Source: Halobacillus litoralis (GTDB taxonomy: Bacteria; Bacillota; Bacilli; Bacillales; Halobacillaceae). Taken from it: DNA of 64,000 nt. The position numbers were made by a program, and so were the translations under genes. The stretch spans positions 62,001 to 126,000 of the forward strand of contig NZ_JAIVKN010000002.1 of the NCBI RefSeq assembly GCF_020524025.1, written 5' to 3'. Below, in pieces: positions 36,784-46,500 of the stretch. The notes beneath the pieces are model-generated. The model saw only the letters and a program-made list of their open reading frames with translations. It was not told the origin of the DNA and did no database searches. The number at the start of each line of letters is the position of its first letter. Position 1 is the first letter of the stretch.

Positions 36784-37764
36784 TTAAGATTTCAATACAG
36801 CTACTATTTTTCCTCTTACGTGTCGCTCTGAAAGACGCTCTAGAGAAGAAGGGACTTCTTCTAACTTAATGGTTTCACTCAATAATGGGGATAAATTCCC
36901 TTCAGCCACCATCCCAAGCATTTCATCGCCAATAACAGCTAGATCTTTTTGCGATTCCTTATCTGCTTTGTGGGCAGCTGCAAGTGCAATCTCATGATAA
37001 GACACAACTTTAGTAAATGAATGAATTTTAGTGAAGTCAGGTGCACCTGCGATATATACCATATGCCCCATGAAAGCTAGATCATCCAGGGAGGCTGTAG
37101 CATTTTCGCGGCTTACGGCATCAACTACAGCATCCACTCCTCTTCTGTTAGTAATTTGCTGGACTCTGTCTTGGACATCTTCATTCTTATAATCAATCAC
37201 ATAGTCCGCTCCAAGAGAAGTAACGTACTCATGATTATGGGCAGAAGCTGTCGTAATCACTGTCTTTCCAGCCGCCTTAGCGAGCTGGATACCAAAACCA
37301 CCGACACCCCCGGCACCGGCATGAATGAGAATGGTGTTTACTTGTTCTAAAGGCAGCTTACGATGAATGGCCTGATATGCCGTATAACCAGCTGTAGGGA
37401 GGGCGGCCGCCTCTTCAAAGCTTACTCCATCCGGAATACGAGAAGCTGTATGAGCAGTCGTTACCGCAAATTCAGCATAACCGCCTTTTTTCATTAAGTC
37501 ACCGTGATAAACCACACGATCTCCAATCTCCCACTCCGTCACTCCAGAGCCAAGTTCAACAACTTTACCTGCAACATCCAAGCCAAGAACATGAGGATAG
37601 CTCCAGCTCGGATTTCCGTTTGCAGCTGTTTTATAATCTACAGGGTTTAAACCCGCAGCATAAACCTCCACCAGAATTTCCCCTTCTTCAGGCTTAGGTT
37701 TCTCTATGTCTTCTACCTTCATTTCTTTCCATTGATTAGGTTCATGTAATAGTAAAGCTTTCAT
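36784..37764 (-). CDS. Zinc-type alcohol dehydrogenase/quinone oxidoreductase (YogA-like)
   Basis: A 326-residue MDR-family NADPH-dependent oxidoreductase. The substrate domain has AAGLNPVDYKTAANG, and the Rossmann loop is HAGAGGVGGFGIQLAK. The zinc ligands of true alcohol dehydrogenases are missing, which fits quinone oxidoreductase or YogA-type enzymes. An AAGGAG site lies 9 bases before this ATG. Substrate unknown; monocistronic. Confidence 0.8.
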   Translation of the reverse strand: MKALLLHEPNQWKEMKVEDIEKPKPEEGEILVEVYAAGLNPVDYKTAANGNPSWSYPHVLGLDVAGKVVELGSGVTEWEIGDRVVYHGDLMKKGGYAEFAVTTAHTASRIPDGVSFEEAAALPTAGYTAYQAIHRKLPLEQVNTILIHAGAGGVGGFGIQLAKAAGKTVITTASAHNHEYVTSLGADYVIDYKNEDVQDRVQQITNRRGVDAVVDAVSRENATASLDDLAFMGHMVYIAGAPDFTKIHSFTKVVSYHEIALAAAHKADKESQKDLAVIGDEMLGMVAEGNLSPLLSETIKLEEVPSSLERLSERHVRGKIVAVLKS

Positions 37765-38011
37765 TTGGTTCATCTCCTTCTTAATTCCTTTAGCTTGCAG
37801 GAATACTTAATATAATAAAGCCCTGTTTTCATATATACAAGCAGGCACTTTTAAGTAACCACCTCTACTAAGCATTACTCAGACAACACTTAAATTTCTG
37901 AGCATTCTCTTATATAAGAAAGACTCAATAAAAGCTTTATGATGATTCCATATGTGCTCCCTTATACGAAAGGGATTGCTTTCCTGCAGAGTCATGAGTA
38001 TTTAAGGAAAC

Positions 38012-38042
38012 AAAAAAGACAGCCCTTTTAATGACTGCCTTT
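38012..38042 (-). terminator. Probable terminator after ypjP
   Basis: Imperfect 8-bp stem (AGGCAGTC with GGCTGTCT) and a T run on the minus strand. Confidence 0.6.
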
Positions 38043-38056
38043 CACATTTTATTCAT

Positions 38057-38656
38057 TTATGACATCCATTTAGGAGGGGTATTTTTCTCCCAGTACACAT
38101 CTCCAATTTGATGGTGTTTCATAAAGTTATCATCTTGAAGGTGATAATGAAAATTGAACCAATACCCTTCACCAGGGCGCTTATCACGTCGAACATGGAA
38201 ACGGGCAACTTCTTCATTAGTTAAATGATTATAGATGTTGAATATCCTTTCGCCATATCCTGAGGCTGGTTCTTCAGTTATTTCATAATAAGGAACCTGA
38301 CCTTCGCCCGCAGAGGATAATATCTCATCCAGTGCTTCCTCCATTTTTGGGAGGATTGAAGTGGTCAGATCTTCATCTACTTTATCAAGAATGCGCGGTC
38401 CCATCTTTGCTACCGTCTGGGCACGTGCTTGTTCAGTAAAGGAATCAATCAGTCCATCTGTCTGCAGTGGTTCATCCGATAAAACCTCCGGGAACTCTTC
38501 TACTTCCGGTGATATCGTTGACTGGCTGTAATGATTGTGTTCTGACAGTTCCTTCTTCTCTGCAGCATCGGTATCCAGTTGAGTCGGCGGAACGTACATC
38601 CCCAAAGTTAGTAAAGATATGAGAACAACGAATATTCTTCTCATTAGAGGCTTCAT
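38057..38656 (-). CDS. ypjP: YpjP-family secreted or membrane-anchored protein
   Basis: A 199-residue protein. The N-terminus MKPLMRRIFVVLISLLTLGM is a signal peptide or anchor, then an acidic middle part and a conserved C-terminal domain with GYGERIFNIYNHLTNEEVAR, FHVRRDKRPGEGYWFNFHYH and YWEKNTPPKWMS, as in B. subtilis YpjP. The function of the family is unknown. A GGGAGA motif lies before the ATG. Confidence 0.82.
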   Translation of the reverse strand: MKPLMRRIFVVLISLLTLGMYVPPTQLDTDAAEKKELSEHNHYSQSTISPEVEEFPEVLSDEPLQTDGLIDSFTEQARAQTVAKMGPRILDKVDEDLTTSILPKMEEALDEILSSAGEGQVPYYEITEEPASGYGERIFNIYNHLTNEEVARFHVRRDKRPGEGYWFNFHYHLQDDNFMKHHQIGDVYWEKNTPPKWMS

Positions 38657-38890
38657 ACGGACAATCTCCCTTGTATGTAATCTCTTTCCATTGTATCATT
38701 TCCTGCTTAAATGTCTATGAGAAAAAAGAAACCGTTTCCATAGAATGCATTTTAGGCAGCCCCACTATTTTCCCTTCCTGAAGCAGCATTCATAAAGTTC
38801 AAGCGGAAGTCAATATTATCTTTTTCTGGTACATGGATTTAAAAGAAAGGGGCATCCTTAATTAAGAAAATGTTAAGAGGAGGAAGTTGA

Positions 38891-39511
38891 ATGAATCAGA
38901 ATCAAAATCAAGCTCAACAAGGGACACAAATCCCACCGAACATGATGAACCCCAATCATGGCGGCCATGAATTGTTTGATGCCCACGAAGTGATTGCGAC
39001 GATTATTAATATGCTTGACCAATATCAGATGTATGCTCAACACATCCAGGATCCAGAACTTCAAAGTATTCAACAAAGGCAGCATGCTTTTGTTACCCAG
39101 ATGTACAATACAATAGTACAGAGTTTCCAAAGTGGACAGGACCCCACCCAGAAGACCCAGCAATATAAGATGCAGCAAAGCAATGAGGTCGTCTACGGCG
39201 TCAAGCCTGGTCAGCCGAAGAAACCGAATCAATCCGTGAGTGACCTGGCTGATAATGGCCTCTCAGCTTACATGCTGGGGCATACCAAATCGCTGGCCAC
39301 TTTATTGTCCATGACTGCTTTAGAAATGACAAATCCTGTCCTGCGTCGTGTGATCGCTGACAGTGTGCCAAATTTCATTGAAATGAGCTATGAAATATTT
39401 CTTTACCAGAATAAACATGGATACTATCAAGTGCCACAGTTAAACCAGCAGGATATGAATACAATGTTACAAAGCTACACACCTGTTCAACAGGGAAATG
39501 CTCCACATTAA
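38891..39511 (+). CDS. Spore coat protein with two CotF-like repeats
   Basis: A 206-residue coat-type protein with a Gln/Asn-rich start (MNQNQNQAQQGTQIPPNMM). Two related helical units are visible: ELFDAHEVIATIINMLDQYQ near 27-46, and the unit from SVSDLADNGLSAYMLGHTKS to FLYQNKHGYYQVPQL near the end, which has the CotF-type NKxGxY ending. AGGAGG site 7 bases before the ATG; followed by a terminator. Mother-cell expression is inferred. Confidence 0.78.
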   Translation: MNQNQNQAQQGTQIPPNMMNPNHGGHELFDAHEVIATIINMLDQYQMYAQHIQDPELQSIQQRQHAFVTQMYNTIVQSFQSGQDPTQKTQQYKMQQSNEVVYGVKPGQPKKPNQSVSDLADNGLSAYMLGHTKSLATLLSMTALEMTNPVLRRVIADSVPNFIEMSYEIFLYQNKHGYYQVPQLNQQDMNTMLQSYTPVQQGNAPH

Positions 39512-39527
39512 AAGGCGTGGCCAATCT

Positions 39528-39559
39528 AGACATCTGCTGAAAAGCAGGTGTCTTTTTTC
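39528..39559 (+). terminator. Terminator after the coat gene
   Basis: Stem AGACATCTGCT with AGCAGGTGTCT and six Ts. Confidence 0.88.
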
Positions 39560-39745
39560 AAACACTTTTGGGAAAATGAAAGCAAAGAAACTCTTCCCTA
39601 CGCTCGAATTCAAGTATGACAGAGTCTTAACCACTATTGGAAGTCCTCCATTTGTAAATCAACACCATCGTTCTACAAAACGATTAATTAATATATCCTT
39701 TGCAAAATAGTATAGTATATAGACAAGCATTGGAAGGGGGATCTT

Positions 39746-40363
39746 ATGTTTTTCAGTTATATCTTACTAGGCCTGTCCTTATCAGCTCCGATTGGCCCTA
39801 TTAATGCCGCGCAGTTAGAGAAAGGCGTCCGTTATGGATTTTTTCACGCATGGCTCGTCGGCCTCGGAGCCATGGCCGCAGATGGCCTGTTTATGCTTCT
39901 TATTTATTTCGGTCTTGCCCAGTATGTAGAATTACCTTTAGTTAAAACATTTCTTTGGTGCTTCGGTGCTTTTGTACTTATTTATACAGGAATTGAGAGT
40001 ATGACCGCGGCTGATTCCTCCAGGGCGTCCTCAACGAAAAGCAGCACAAAGAAAAAGGCATTCAAGGTTGGATTTTTCATGGCCCTCTCCAACCCCCTCA
40101 ATATCTTATTTTGGCTGGGCATCTACGGATCAATCCTTGCAGAAATCTCCTCTTCCTATGAACAACTTCAACTATTGATTTACAGCGGTGGTATATTTGT
40201 TGGAATTATGATTTGGGACTTAACGATGGCTGGAGCAGCTTCATGGTCCAGAAGATGGATGACGTCAAAAATTCTTAAAGGAATTTCCATGGCTTCTGGA
40301 ATCGTCCTGATCGGCTTCGGGGTGTACTTTGGATTTAAGGCATTTTCTATGATTATTGGCTAG
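39746..40363 (+). CDS. LysE-family amino-acid exporter (YcgF-like)
   Basis: A 205-residue membrane protein with about six hydrophobic segments. The N-terminal LSLSAPIGPINAAQLEKGVR is the LysE/RhtB signature and NPLNILFWLGIYGSIL the second conserved part. It exports amino acids or related compounds. It is 62 bases before a YcgG-family gene, the same pair as ycgF-ycgG in B. subtilis, so the pump probably removes a substrate or product of the enzyme; inference. GGAAGGGGG site before the ATG. Confidence 0.82.
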   Translation: MFFSYILLGLSLSAPIGPINAAQLEKGVRYGFFHAWLVGLGAMAADGLFMLLIYFGLAQYVELPLVKTFLWCFGAFVLIYTGIESMTAADSSRASSTKSSTKKKAFKVGFFMALSNPLNILFWLGIYGSILAEISSSYEQLQLLIYSGGIFVGIMIWDLTMAGAASWSRRWMTSKILKGISMASGIVLIGFGVYFGFKAFSMIIG

Positions 40364-40425
40364 ACAGTCACCTATTTCTTTCCCTCCCAATAGTATATGG
40401 ATGTATTCTTAGGAGGGAAATTCAG

Positions 40426-41181
40426 ATGTTATACACGAAAGAAATGATGGAAGAACAGACAACAGACCTTGCTGATTGGCAAAAGGAGGTCTATGAGCAT
40501 TTCTCTATAATGATGACAAGCAAAGATAACGCCTATCCTTGTGTCCCCGGCGTGCAGGGATTCGTAAAAAATATGCTGCGATTCGGTTTTGTAGAAGATC
40601 CGAGGACCGACTCATCAGCAGATGGTCTGGCCTGTCTTCTAAAAGAATATGGGAACATTTCCCGGGAAACAGGAAACTATGCATCCCTTGTCGTTTTCTG
40701 TGATACTCGGTCACTAATAGAAGAAGAAGCTGCTATTGAAGATTATGAAGAGATTTTCTGGGCTTTATTAAATGCCACCCATCGCTTGGATGAAGCTGAA
40801 TGGCCAAAGGACATCCCGATGGATCCGGAAAACCAGTCCTGGGAATTTTGTTATAACGGTGAACCCTATTTTGCGTTTTGTGCCACGCCTGCCCACAAGG
40901 TTCGAAAGAGCAGGGGTTTCCCATGCTTACTTCTTGCTTTTCAGCCTAGATGGGTCTTTGACGAAATAAATGCCTCAACATCTCTTGGAAAGAAATTAAA
41001 GAACATCATTCGCAAACGCCTTGTTACGTATGATGACATGCCTCCCCACCCTGCCTTAAAATGGTATGGTCAGGAAGATAATTATGAATGGAAACAATAC
41101 TTTCTTCACGATGATGATACATCCATTCCACAATGCCCTTTTATGGCATTGAAAAAAAGGCTGAAAAGTTTACGCCCCTGA
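40426..41181 (+). CDS. YqcI/YcgG-family protein (GntA-type N-hydroxylase family)
   Basis: A 251-residue cytoplasmic protein of the YqcI/YcgG family. Conserved parts: YPCVPGVQGF, LVVFCDTRSL, the WPKDIPMDPENQSWEF segment and FAFCATPAHKVRKSRGF with LLLAFQPRWVFD. The best-known member, GntA of guanitoxin synthesis, hydroxylates a guanidino nitrogen with a heme iron. The local exporter and deiminase-like gene at 42615 fit a guanidino substrate, but this is inference. AGGAGGG site 9 bases before the ATG; its 3' end overlaps the convergent permease gene by 12 bases. Confidence 0.78.
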   Translation: MLYTKEMMEEQTTDLADWQKEVYEHFSIMMTSKDNAYPCVPGVQGFVKNMLRFGFVEDPRTDSSADGLACLLKEYGNISRETGNYASLVVFCDTRSLIEEEAAIEDYEEIFWALLNATHRLDEAEWPKDIPMDPENQSWEFCYNGEPYFAFCATPAHKVRKSRGFPCLLLAFQPRWVFDEINASTSLGKKLKNIIRKRLVTYDDMPPHPALKWYGQEDNYEWKQYFLHDDDTSIPQCPFMALKKRLKSLRP

Positions 41182-42489
41182 AGCGGGCGTTTTCCTTTGC
41201 TTAAAGAAGGCAGCTACAGCAATCACGAAGATAAAACAAAGGCTCACAAAAAAACCGATTCTCGTCATGTTATCTAATAATGTCCCACTGACTGCTAATC
41301 CAATCAATAGAATTCCCACATAAACGACAACAACTTCCCTTGTACTTCTCCCCATTAACCTGCGATAAGAAAACAAAATAAATATCCAGTTGTAAAGAAG
41401 CATTAAACCGGCTGCGGTGGTGATGTATTCAAAGATGTTTTCCGGGAGAACGACAGCCAGAAGGATAGAAAGAATGACAACGATTACCGTAAGAGCGAAT
41501 GCCGGTTTAGACACTTTCCCTTCCTTCTTCTGCGCAAAAATCCTTGGCGCATCGCCTTCCTCGCTCAACGTCATCAACATTGTAGTAACGGCATACAAGG
41601 AAGCCACCATAGTTGAAAAACCTGCAATAATGAGGATGCCATTAAATACATGAGGAAACCACGGAAGGGAATCATTTTTCAAGGCGGTCAGAAAAGGACT
41701 TTCATCTGTCGATATATTTCTCCATTCGGTCAGCTTCAAAACAAAATAAAAAGCACATACATAGAAGAGAGTGAGCAAGATCAGCATAAGTGTCCCCGAT
41801 TTTGGGGCTTCTTTAGGCTCTTTCAGCTCATTAGCCATGAGCCCCATAACTTCAATTCCGCCAAACGCATAGAAAGCGTAAAGAAGCGCTGCCCATATTC
41901 CCAGTCCTCCTTCACTAAAGAAAGGCTGTAAAGGTGTTTCCCCCTGTCTTGAAGCCTCCCCGGGCCCGATCACTCCGAACAAAGCTAAACAAGCAAGGAT
42001 AATAAACATCAAAATGGCTGATACCTTTATTAATCCGAACATATTCTCCATCTTCTCCACCTGTCGCACGCCTAACTTTATGACGAATAACCCCAGACAT
42101 GCAAAGATAGCCGCAAAGGACCAAAGAGGCAGACCTGGAAACCAAAACTGGGCAAATATAGACAAAGCGGTTAATTGACTCCCCATTATGAGCATTTCAC
42201 TCGACCAATAAACCCAGCCATTGCTAAATCCAGCCCAGCTTCCAAAAGCTTGGCTCGCATATGTACGAAAGGACCCTTTCTCTGGATGATGAGCCGTTAA
42301 ATTGGCAAGAGAGCGAAAGACGATATATGTACCTGCGCCAGCTGTGAAATAAACCAGCAGCACGGCTGGTCCTGCTTTTTCAATAGCTATACTCGATCCA
42401 AGAAAGAACCCCGTACCAATAATACAACCAATGCCTATAAAGGATAACTGCCACCAGGATAACTTCTCTTCTTGCTGACATTTTTTCAA
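41170..42489 (-). CDS. APC-family amino-acid permease
   Basis: A 439-residue transporter with about 12 membrane segments. The start WWQLSFIGIGCIIGTGFFLG is the APC substrate-binding loop (GxG), followed by the helix 3-6 pattern (SFRTYASQAFGSWAGFSNGW, AFYAFGGIEVMGLMANELKE). It starts at TTG, which follows an AGAGGTG site; an ATG would be out of frame. It runs tail-to-tail into the YcgG gene. Substrate unknown; arginine-related compounds are possible from context. Confidence 0.82.
   Translation of the reverse strand: MKKCQQEEKLSWWQLSFIGIGCIIGTGFFLGSSIAIEKAGPAVLLVYFTAGAGTYIVFRSLANLTAHHPEKGSFRTYASQAFGSWAGFSNGWVYWSSEMLIMGSQLTALSIFAQFWFPGLPLWSFAAIFACLGLFVIKLGVRQVEKMENMFGLIKVSAILMFIILACLALFGVIGPGEASRQGETPLQPFFSEGGLGIWAALLYAFYAFGGIEVMGLMANELKEPKEAPKSGTLMLILLTLFYVCAFYFVLKLTEWRNISTDESPFLTALKNDSLPWFPHVFNGILIIAGFSTMVASLYAVTTMLMTLSEEGDAPRIFAQKKEGKVSKPAFALTVIVVILSILLAVVLPENIFEYITTAAGLMLLYNWIFILFSYRRLMGRSTREVVVVYVGILLIGLAVSGTLLDNMTRIGFFVSLCFIFVIAVAAFFKQRKTPASGA
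41172..41194 (+). terminator. Terminator at the YcgG/permease junction
   Basis: Stem ACGCCC with GGGCGT followed by TTTTCCTTT. It lies inside the overlapping 3' ends of both genes. Confidence 0.7.
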
Positions 42490-42578
42490 TATTTCTCACC
42501 TCTTCTCAGGTTAGTTTGAGGTGATTCCTCCGGATTATGTAGCGATTCAGAGGAATGTTTTTTATATTAACGGAAAAA

Positions 42579-42611
42579 GTATCACAAGAGGTGTAGGAAG
42601 GAATGTGATAC
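42579..42611. promoter_or_regulatory. Inverted repeat around the ribosome site of the deiminase-like gene
   Basis: GTATCACA and TGTGATAC form 8-bp perfect arms with the AGGAAGG ribosome site in the 17-base loop. The site is 13 bases from the ATG; folding of the hairpin would alter this spacing. It may be an operator or a translational control element. Confidence 0.5.
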
Positions 42612-42614
42612 AAA

Positions 42615-43559
42615 ATGGCTGTGAGTGTAAAGCCAAATTGTTGGAATGAGTATGATGAATTGAAACGTGTCATTGTGTGTTCTCCATCTGTCTTGAAAGT
42701 ACCGGATTTAAAAACAGCCAATGATGTTCAATGGGAAAAGCCAGTAAATCCTGAAAAAACACGAGCTGACTTTATGAATATGGTTGAGGCAATGGAGAAA
42801 GAGGGAGTAGAGGTGATGGACTATTCAGACGCCCTTCAACCTGACGAGACTGCCTTCCACGAACAGTTACTTAATCGTGTATTTGTCAGGGACCTGGCCT
42901 GTGTCTTTGGAACAACAGTAATCCCAGGAGAAGGCGGTACTACCATGAGGAGACCCGAATACTTATATGCTCATCGGATTTTTGAAGATTGGTTCTCTTC
43001 TGAGTCCTTCTCTATAAAGGAAAATAACAACGTGAATGCACTTGAGTTTGGGGATTGTATGGTGCTGAGCAAAGATGCCGTCTTTTTTAATACTGGACTA
43101 CGGACCAGCTTTGAAAGCGTGGATATATTAAAAACAAAACTATTTGAATCAGGGTTTTCGGAAGTAGGAGTTATTGATCTGCCAAGACGCGGAGATACAA
43201 TGCATATGGACATGAACGGAAATGTAGTGGGCCCGGATATTTTTTTAGCAAAAAGTTATATGAGATATTTTCCCGTTCAAGTATTAAAAAGGAACGGAAG
43301 TTCTTATATGATGATGCATGAGTTCCTAAATAGACATGGATATGATGTAATCTGGGCAGACGATGTGAAGCATACCGTTGCAGATATAAATTTTCTTAAT
43401 CTTAACCCTGATACGATTCTTATTAGTACAAAGGCTCACAAAAAAATTCTGCATCACGAAAAACTGAAGAAAAAACGACTAATTGAAATAAGCGTAGATG
43501 AACTTGAAAAAGGAGGCGGCGGAATACGCTGTATGACATTGCCTGTTGAACGCCGATAA
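42615..43559 (+). CDS. Arginine deiminase-like/amidinotransferase-family hydrolase
   Basis: A 314-residue guanidino-modifying enzyme fold. The catalytic set is visible: F-V-R-D (D93), E144-F-G-D (the EGGD-type motif), H197 in GDTMHMDMNG, and C306 in GGGIRCMTLP. It is shorter than true arginine deiminases (about 410 residues), so it may act on another guanidino compound, such as dimethylarginine. It is divergent from an APC permease and close to the YcgG/LysE pair. No arcB/arcC genes follow, so it is not an ADI energy pathway. Confidence 0.82.
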   Translation: MAVSVKPNCWNEYDELKRVIVCSPSVLKVPDLKTANDVQWEKPVNPEKTRADFMNMVEAMEKEGVEVMDYSDALQPDETAFHEQLLNRVFVRDLACVFGTTVIPGEGGTTMRRPEYLYAHRIFEDWFSSESFSIKENNNVNALEFGDCMVLSKDAVFFNTGLRTSFESVDILKTKLFESGFSEVGVIDLPRRGDTMHMDMNGNVVGPDIFLAKSYMRYFPVQVLKRNGSSYMMMHEFLNRHGYDVIWADDVKHTVADINFLNLNPDTILISTKAHKKILHHEKLKKKRLIEISVDELEKGGGGIRCMTLPVERR

Positions 43560-43590
43560 AAAAAGGCTCCCAACGGGAGCCTCTTTTTTA
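43557..43590. terminator. Bidirectional terminator
   Basis: Stem AAAAGGCTCCC with GGGAGCCT and T runs, between the deiminase-like gene (+) and the RND gene (-). Confidence 0.88.
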
Positions 43591-43592
43591 TC

Positions 43593-46500
43593 TTACGCTT
43601 CTTTTATTGTTCTTTTTTTCTTTTTACCAAATTTGCTAAGCATTTCATAAACGACCGGTACAATAAGCAGGGTCAATAATGTAGAACTGGCTAAACCGCC
43701 AATAACGGTGATTCCCAGCCCTTTACTAATAATTGAGCCGCCTTCAAAGCCTAAGGCTAACGGAAGCAGAGCACCAATGGTAGCAAGCGCCGTCATTAAA
43801 ATTGGACGGACCCTCGTCACACCAGCATCAAGAAGAGCCTCCCTTGTGGTAAATCCTTCTTTTTCTCTTTGAATAACACGGTCAATTAATACAATGCCAT
43901 TTGTAACTACGATACCAATTAACATGAGAGCACCTATCAAGGCAGAGATACTCAACGTCTCGCCGCCAATCAGCAAGCCAAGAACAGCTCCGATAATGGT
44001 AAATGGCAGGGCGAAAAGAATAGCAAATGGAGCAAGCGCGCCTCCAAAGAAAATAACTAAAATGAGATACACAATAGCAATGGCAGCCAGCATAGCTAGG
44101 CCTAATTGACTAAAGGATTCATTAATATCCTCTGTGACTCCGCCGATTTTAATGTCAATCGAAGCTGGATGATCGATATCCTTTAAACTTTCCTGAACAT
44201 TTGCGGAAACAGCTCCAATATCATCAGTTGTAGCTTTTGCACTGACATTGGCGTACACCTTTCCATTGCGACGGCTGATTGTATCTTCTGTCGTGCCTTC
44301 TTCAACTTCAACCAATTCACCAATCGCAACGGATGTTCCTAATGGAGACTGAACTTCTTTATCTGTTAGGTCTTCAATACTAGCAAAGTTATCTTTTTCG
44401 ACTTCCAGATAAACTTGAAGTTCTTCTCCGTCCTGTTGAATCGTCGTAATCTTCGGCCGCTCCTGGTTTGGATTAAGCTCCATGCCCAGTTGAGCGGCTG
44501 TTAATCCCAGCTGACTCATTTTTTCCTGGTCAGCAATTAACGTGTATTCCTCATAGGATTCAGAAAGACTTGATTCAGGATCTTTTAAGTCTTCCTCTTG
44601 AGCTAGAATTTCTTCAACTTGGGATACATATGGTTTAATTTCATCCATGTTTTCTCCGAACACCTGAACCTGTATGTCATTACTAGCGCCAGTTGAAGAG
44701 AAGTCCTGATTGGTCCATTCCCCATTTTCGGTCATTTCTTTCAAATCAGCCATAACGGCTTCCTTTTCCTGATCAAAGTTCTCTGTGTCATCTTCGTACT
44801 CCACAAAGAATGCCGCCTGATTGCTCGCACCAGGATTCATTGGGTTTTCTCCACCCACAGAATATTGGATTGTTTTCACTTGATCACGGTCATTAAAAAA
44901 TTCTTGTGCATTGGCAGCTACTTCTTCCACGTCCTCAATGGTTTGACCAGGGGAAGGGCTATACGTAGGCATAACCATTTTTTGATCTTCAGATGGAAGG
45001 AAGCTTACACCAACGACAGGAATTAAAGCAACACTTCCGACTAGAATAGCAACAGCAACAATGGACGTTATAATCTTGTGATTTAAAACACTCTCCAGTA
45101 CGGATCGATACCATTTAGCTATTCTTCCCGGACCTTCATGATGCCCTTTCTGTGCTCTTTCCTTAGTAAGCAGGGAATGAGACATCATTGGTACGATCGT
45201 TACAGCTACGACTAATGAAGCTAGTAGTGCGAACACAACCGTTAATGCAAATGGCATGAAGATTTGTCCGACAACTCCCTGCACTAAACCAAGAGGCAGG
45301 AATACAGCAATCGTAACAAGCGTGGAAGATAAGATCGGCATAAACATTTCTTTCGTTGCTGCTCTGATCAGCTCTTTTCCTTCTAACTGTTCATCACTTA
45401 AAGACATACGTCTGTATATATTCTCGACTACCACGATGGAATCATCAACCACACGTCCAATCGCAACAGTCATGGCTCCAAGCGTCATAATGTTAAGAGT
45501 AATCCCCATTTGATTTAGCACCAAAATCGCAATCAGTAAGGAAAGCGGAATGGATACTACTGAGATTAACGTCGTTCTAAAGTTACGAAGGAACAAGAGA
45601 ATGACAATAATCGCAAACAGGCCTCCAAACAACGCCTTGTTTAACATCGTGCTTACTGACTCTTCAATCGGTTCTCCCTGATCAAAGGAGTAGACAAACG
45701 ATGCGCCCTCAAGTTCATCTTCAAAATCAGATACTTGTTCTTTCACAAGGTTTACAACATCAACCGTATTTGCTTCTTGTGATTTTATAATCTGGATAGA
45801 AATAGACTCCTGCCCATTTGTTCTGGAAATGGACTCTGCCTGACCTACAATTTCCAGGTCAGCAATTTCTCCTAACGCTACTGTAGGGATTCCTTGCTGA
45901 GCGTTTGCAGCGTCAGCAGCGGAGTTTGTTTCTGTTCCTTGGGTGCCAGGTGTACCTGGTGCAGGTGACTGGGATCTGCCCGCCTGCTGTGTTCCTTGGG
46001 AAGGAATTGCCGGGATTTGCAGCTCTTTTAAGTCTTCAAGTGAATCTACATTCCCATCAATTAAGACAGATTTCTGCGTACCATCAAAGTTGAACAACCC
46101 TAATGGGAACGTTACATTCGATCCTTGGATGATATTCTTAACTGTCTCCTCATCCATTCCTCTTTCAGCTAAGGCATCTTCATCAAACGACATTTGAACT
46201 TCCTGGACCTGCTGCCCAGAAACTTGCACGTCTGCGACTCCCTCAAGCCCTTCCAGCTGAGGAACAATATTTTCTTCCACTTCTGTGGTTAACTCTTCGA
46301 GGTTTTGATCCTCGTTTATGACACTCATACTCAGAACTGGAAAAGCATTAAAATTCACCCGGGAAACGTCTGGTTCCTGAACACCATCCGGTAAGGATAC
46401 CGAGTCAACGACTTCCTGTAGTTCATCTTCTGCTTCATCTAAGTCTTTATTAAAACTGTACTCCAACTGCAGACTGGAAGCATTCTGAAAAGAGGTCGAA

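Noticed and set aside
43894-44109. Plus-strand open frames inside the RND gene
   Set aside because: Antisense shadows of a strongly supported coding region with no ribosome site.
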